Assembly (NCBI GenBank): GCA_030653335.1
Contig: JAURZP010000146.1
Coordinates: forward strand, 1 to 29,793
Direction: 5' to 3'
From: Methanoregula sp.
GTDB lineage: Archaea > Halobacteriota > Methanomicrobia > Methanomicrobiales > Methanospirillaceae
DNA length: 29,793 nt
Every line of letters starts with the position of its first letter. Positions within the stretch are counted from its first letter, which is position 1. This document shows positions 28,954 to 29,793 of this stretch, piece after piece. The position numbers and the translations under genes were made by a program. The notes beneath the pieces are model-generated. The model was not told the origin of the DNA. It made no database searches and saw only the letters and a list, made by a program, of their open reading frames with translations.

Positions 28954-29024
28954 GCGATAATAGTCTAGCGGTAGGACAGGAGCTTCCCAAGCTTCTAGCC
29001 CGGGTTCGATTCCCGGTTATCGCA
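28954..29024 (+). tRNA. trnG: tRNA-Gly (anticodon CCC)
   Basis: Complete cloverleaf of 71 bases with acceptor GCGATAA paired to TTATCGC and discriminator A. The D-arm is GTCT/GGAC around AGCGGTA, and the anticodon stem GGAGC/GCTTC (one G-T pair) has loop TTCCCAA, so the anticodon is CCC (codon GGG). The T-arm CCGGG/CCCGG has loop TTCGATT. There is no intron and CCA is not encoded. It ends 9 bases before the ACT-domain gene on the same strand. Confidence 0.97.
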
Positions 29025-29033
29025 TAGGTCAAT

Positions 29034-29717
29034 ATGGATACAGAACCCGAACGACTGGCAATGAGGATCATAGCAGAGAACCGCAGGGGTGTCTTACGCG
29101 ACATTTCAACAGTTGTTGCTGCCCATGATGCAAATATTGTGATGATCAGCCAGGAAGTGTTCGAATCCGGACCCTATGCAGGTATGGCAGAACTCTATTT
29201 TGAATATGATTCTGCGGATGCGGCCGACCATGACCGGCTCTTAGAAGATCTCAATGATATCACATCGGTTAAGGATGTGAAAGCCTACAAGCCTTTTGGC
29301 CATATCTTCGGCTCGCGTGTGATCATTATTGGCGGCGGGGCACAGGTGGCACAGGTGGCAATGGGAGCCGTAAACGAAGCTGACCGGCATAACATCCGGG
29401 GTGAACGGATATCGGTAGACACGATCCCGCTTGTCGGGGAACGGACACTCGCGCTTGCAGTGGATGCGGTTGCCCGCCTGCCCCGTGCCTCCATTCTTGT
29501 GCTTGCCGGTTCGATCATGGGCGGCGATATCTCAAAAGCGGTGGACAGGGTTAAGGAGGCAGGGATCCCGGTCATTGCGTTAAAGATGGCCGGCACGGTT
29601 CCGGAACACGCAGATCTCGTGGTCACAGACCCGATCCAGGCAGGGGTTTTTGCCGTGATGCACATCAGCAGCAAAGCGGTCTTTGACATCAACCGCATCC
29701 GTGGTCGGGAGTTCTAA
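29034..29717 (+). CDS. ACT-domain protein with DUF5612 region
   Basis: 227 residues. The N-terminal ACT domain (~7-85: LAMRIIAENRRGVLRDISTV, with AELYFEYDSADAADHDRLLE) normally binds amino acids or other small regulators. The C-terminal region (~92-227) has a nucleotide-fold-like SRVIIIGGGAQVAQVAMG followed by DTIPLVGERTLALAVDAV, ILVLAGSIMGGDISKAVDRV and VIALKMAGTVPEHADLVVTD, matching the methanogen DUF5612 family. It may sense a ligand and act on another protein; function is not established. The ATG is only 9 bases after tRNA-Gly, and no separate promoter fits there, so it probably shares the tRNA transcript. One base separates its stop from the next start. Confidence 0.88.
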   Translation: MDTEPERLAMRIIAENRRGVLRDISTVVAAHDANIVMISQEVFESGPYAGMAELYFEYDSADAADHDRLLEDLNDITSVKDVKAYKPFGHIFGSRVIIIGGGAQVAQVAMGAVNEADRHNIRGERISVDTIPLVGERTLALAVDAVARLPRASILVLAGSIMGGDISKAVDRVKEAGIPVIALKMAGTVPEHADLVVTDPIQAGVFAVMHISSKAVFDINRIRGREF

Positions 29718-29718
29718 A

Positions 29719-29793
29719 ATGGACATTATAGAAAAAGCGGTCTCTATCCTGATGCGTGACGGTATTGTTGTGTATCCGACAGAAACCGTGTAC
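29719..29793 (+). CDS. Sua5/YrdC L-threonylcarbamoyladenylate synthase, N-terminus (runs off window)
   Basis: The first 25 codons are visible, starting MDIIEKAVSILMRDGIVVYP and continuing TETVY. The Sua5/YrdC family opens with a helix and GxVVxxPTETVYGLG, so the identity is good despite the short stretch. The enzyme makes threonylcarbamoyl-AMP from threonine, bicarbonate and ATP for the t6A37 modification of ANN-decoding tRNAs. It lies one base after the ACT-domain gene stop, hence almost surely in the same operon as it and perhaps as tRNA-Gly. Confidence 0.88.
   Translation, partial: MDIIEKAVSILMRDGIVVYPTETVY

Overview
The window looks like a stretch of a mesophilic methanogenic archaeon of the order Methanomicrobiales (Methanoregula/Methanospirillum-like). 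The evidence is the gene content: archaeal GINS, PriS, aIF2-alpha, Nop10, L44e, S27e, sn-glycerol-1-phosphate dehydrogenase, archaeal-type ProRS, UPF0058, UPF0179, DUF63, DUF5612 and a PKD/PGF-pre-PGF surface protein. Promoters have archaeal TATA-like boxes, several placed so close to the start codon that leaderless mRNAs are likely. Genus is an inference; no 16S gene is present.

Layout. 1-1.8 kb: the 3' two-thirds of a heme catalase, then a decayed stretch with a short orphan reading frame and a broken ABC-transporter ATPase (no Walker A, one-base frameshift). 1.8-5 kb, minus strand: a PPOX-fold flavoprotein, an EndoQ-type DNA-repair nuclease, a small ribbon-helix-helix-like protein and 6-phospho-3-hexuloisomerase. 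5-9.4 kb, minus: a 1447-residue exported, membrane-anchored protein with a papain-type protease domain, seven LVIVD-type propeller repeats, two PKD domains and a PGF-pre-PGF domain. The propeller array appears to be inserted inside a beta-sandwich (IPT/TIG-like) domain, and this is the most unusual object seen.

9.5-15.4 kb, minus: a tightly packed information-processing cluster. In transcription order it reads UPF0058, elp3, priS, GINS, L44e, S27e, aIF2-alpha, nop10, PAC2-family chaperone. Four of its junctions overlap by 2-4 bases, implying translational coupling. It joins tRNA wobble modification, replication priming, ribosome, translation initiation and rRNA pseudouridylation.

15.4-20.8 kb: an ADP-ribosylglycohydrolase (+), a UPF0179/G1P dehydrogenase pair (-, ether lipid backbone), and a divergent + operon DUF63 - SpoIIM-like - proS. 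20.8-21.2 kb holds no convincing gene but has a structured, both-strands-open segment. 21.2-23.4 kb (+): a divergent TMEM175-family membrane protein and a membrane-anchored PepSY/YcdB-like protein. 23.5-25.3 kb (-): a zinc-ribbon protein, then mrp (Fe-S carrier ATPase) followed by an uncharacterised 102-residue partner. 25.5-27.5 kb (+): a zinc-ribbon/PH-like protein and a dGTPase-type HD phosphohydrolase. 27.5-28.8 kb (-): a tiny DnaJ-zinc-finger-like protein and a lipidless, C-terminally anchored surface protein. The end of the window (+) has tRNA-Gly(CCC) 9 bases ahead of an ACT-domain/DUF5612 gene, followed one base later by the start of a Sua5/YrdC (t6A) gene.

No CRISPR array, complete insertion sequence, rRNA or clear prophage was seen. 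All family assignments were made by eye from motifs and length, without database searches.
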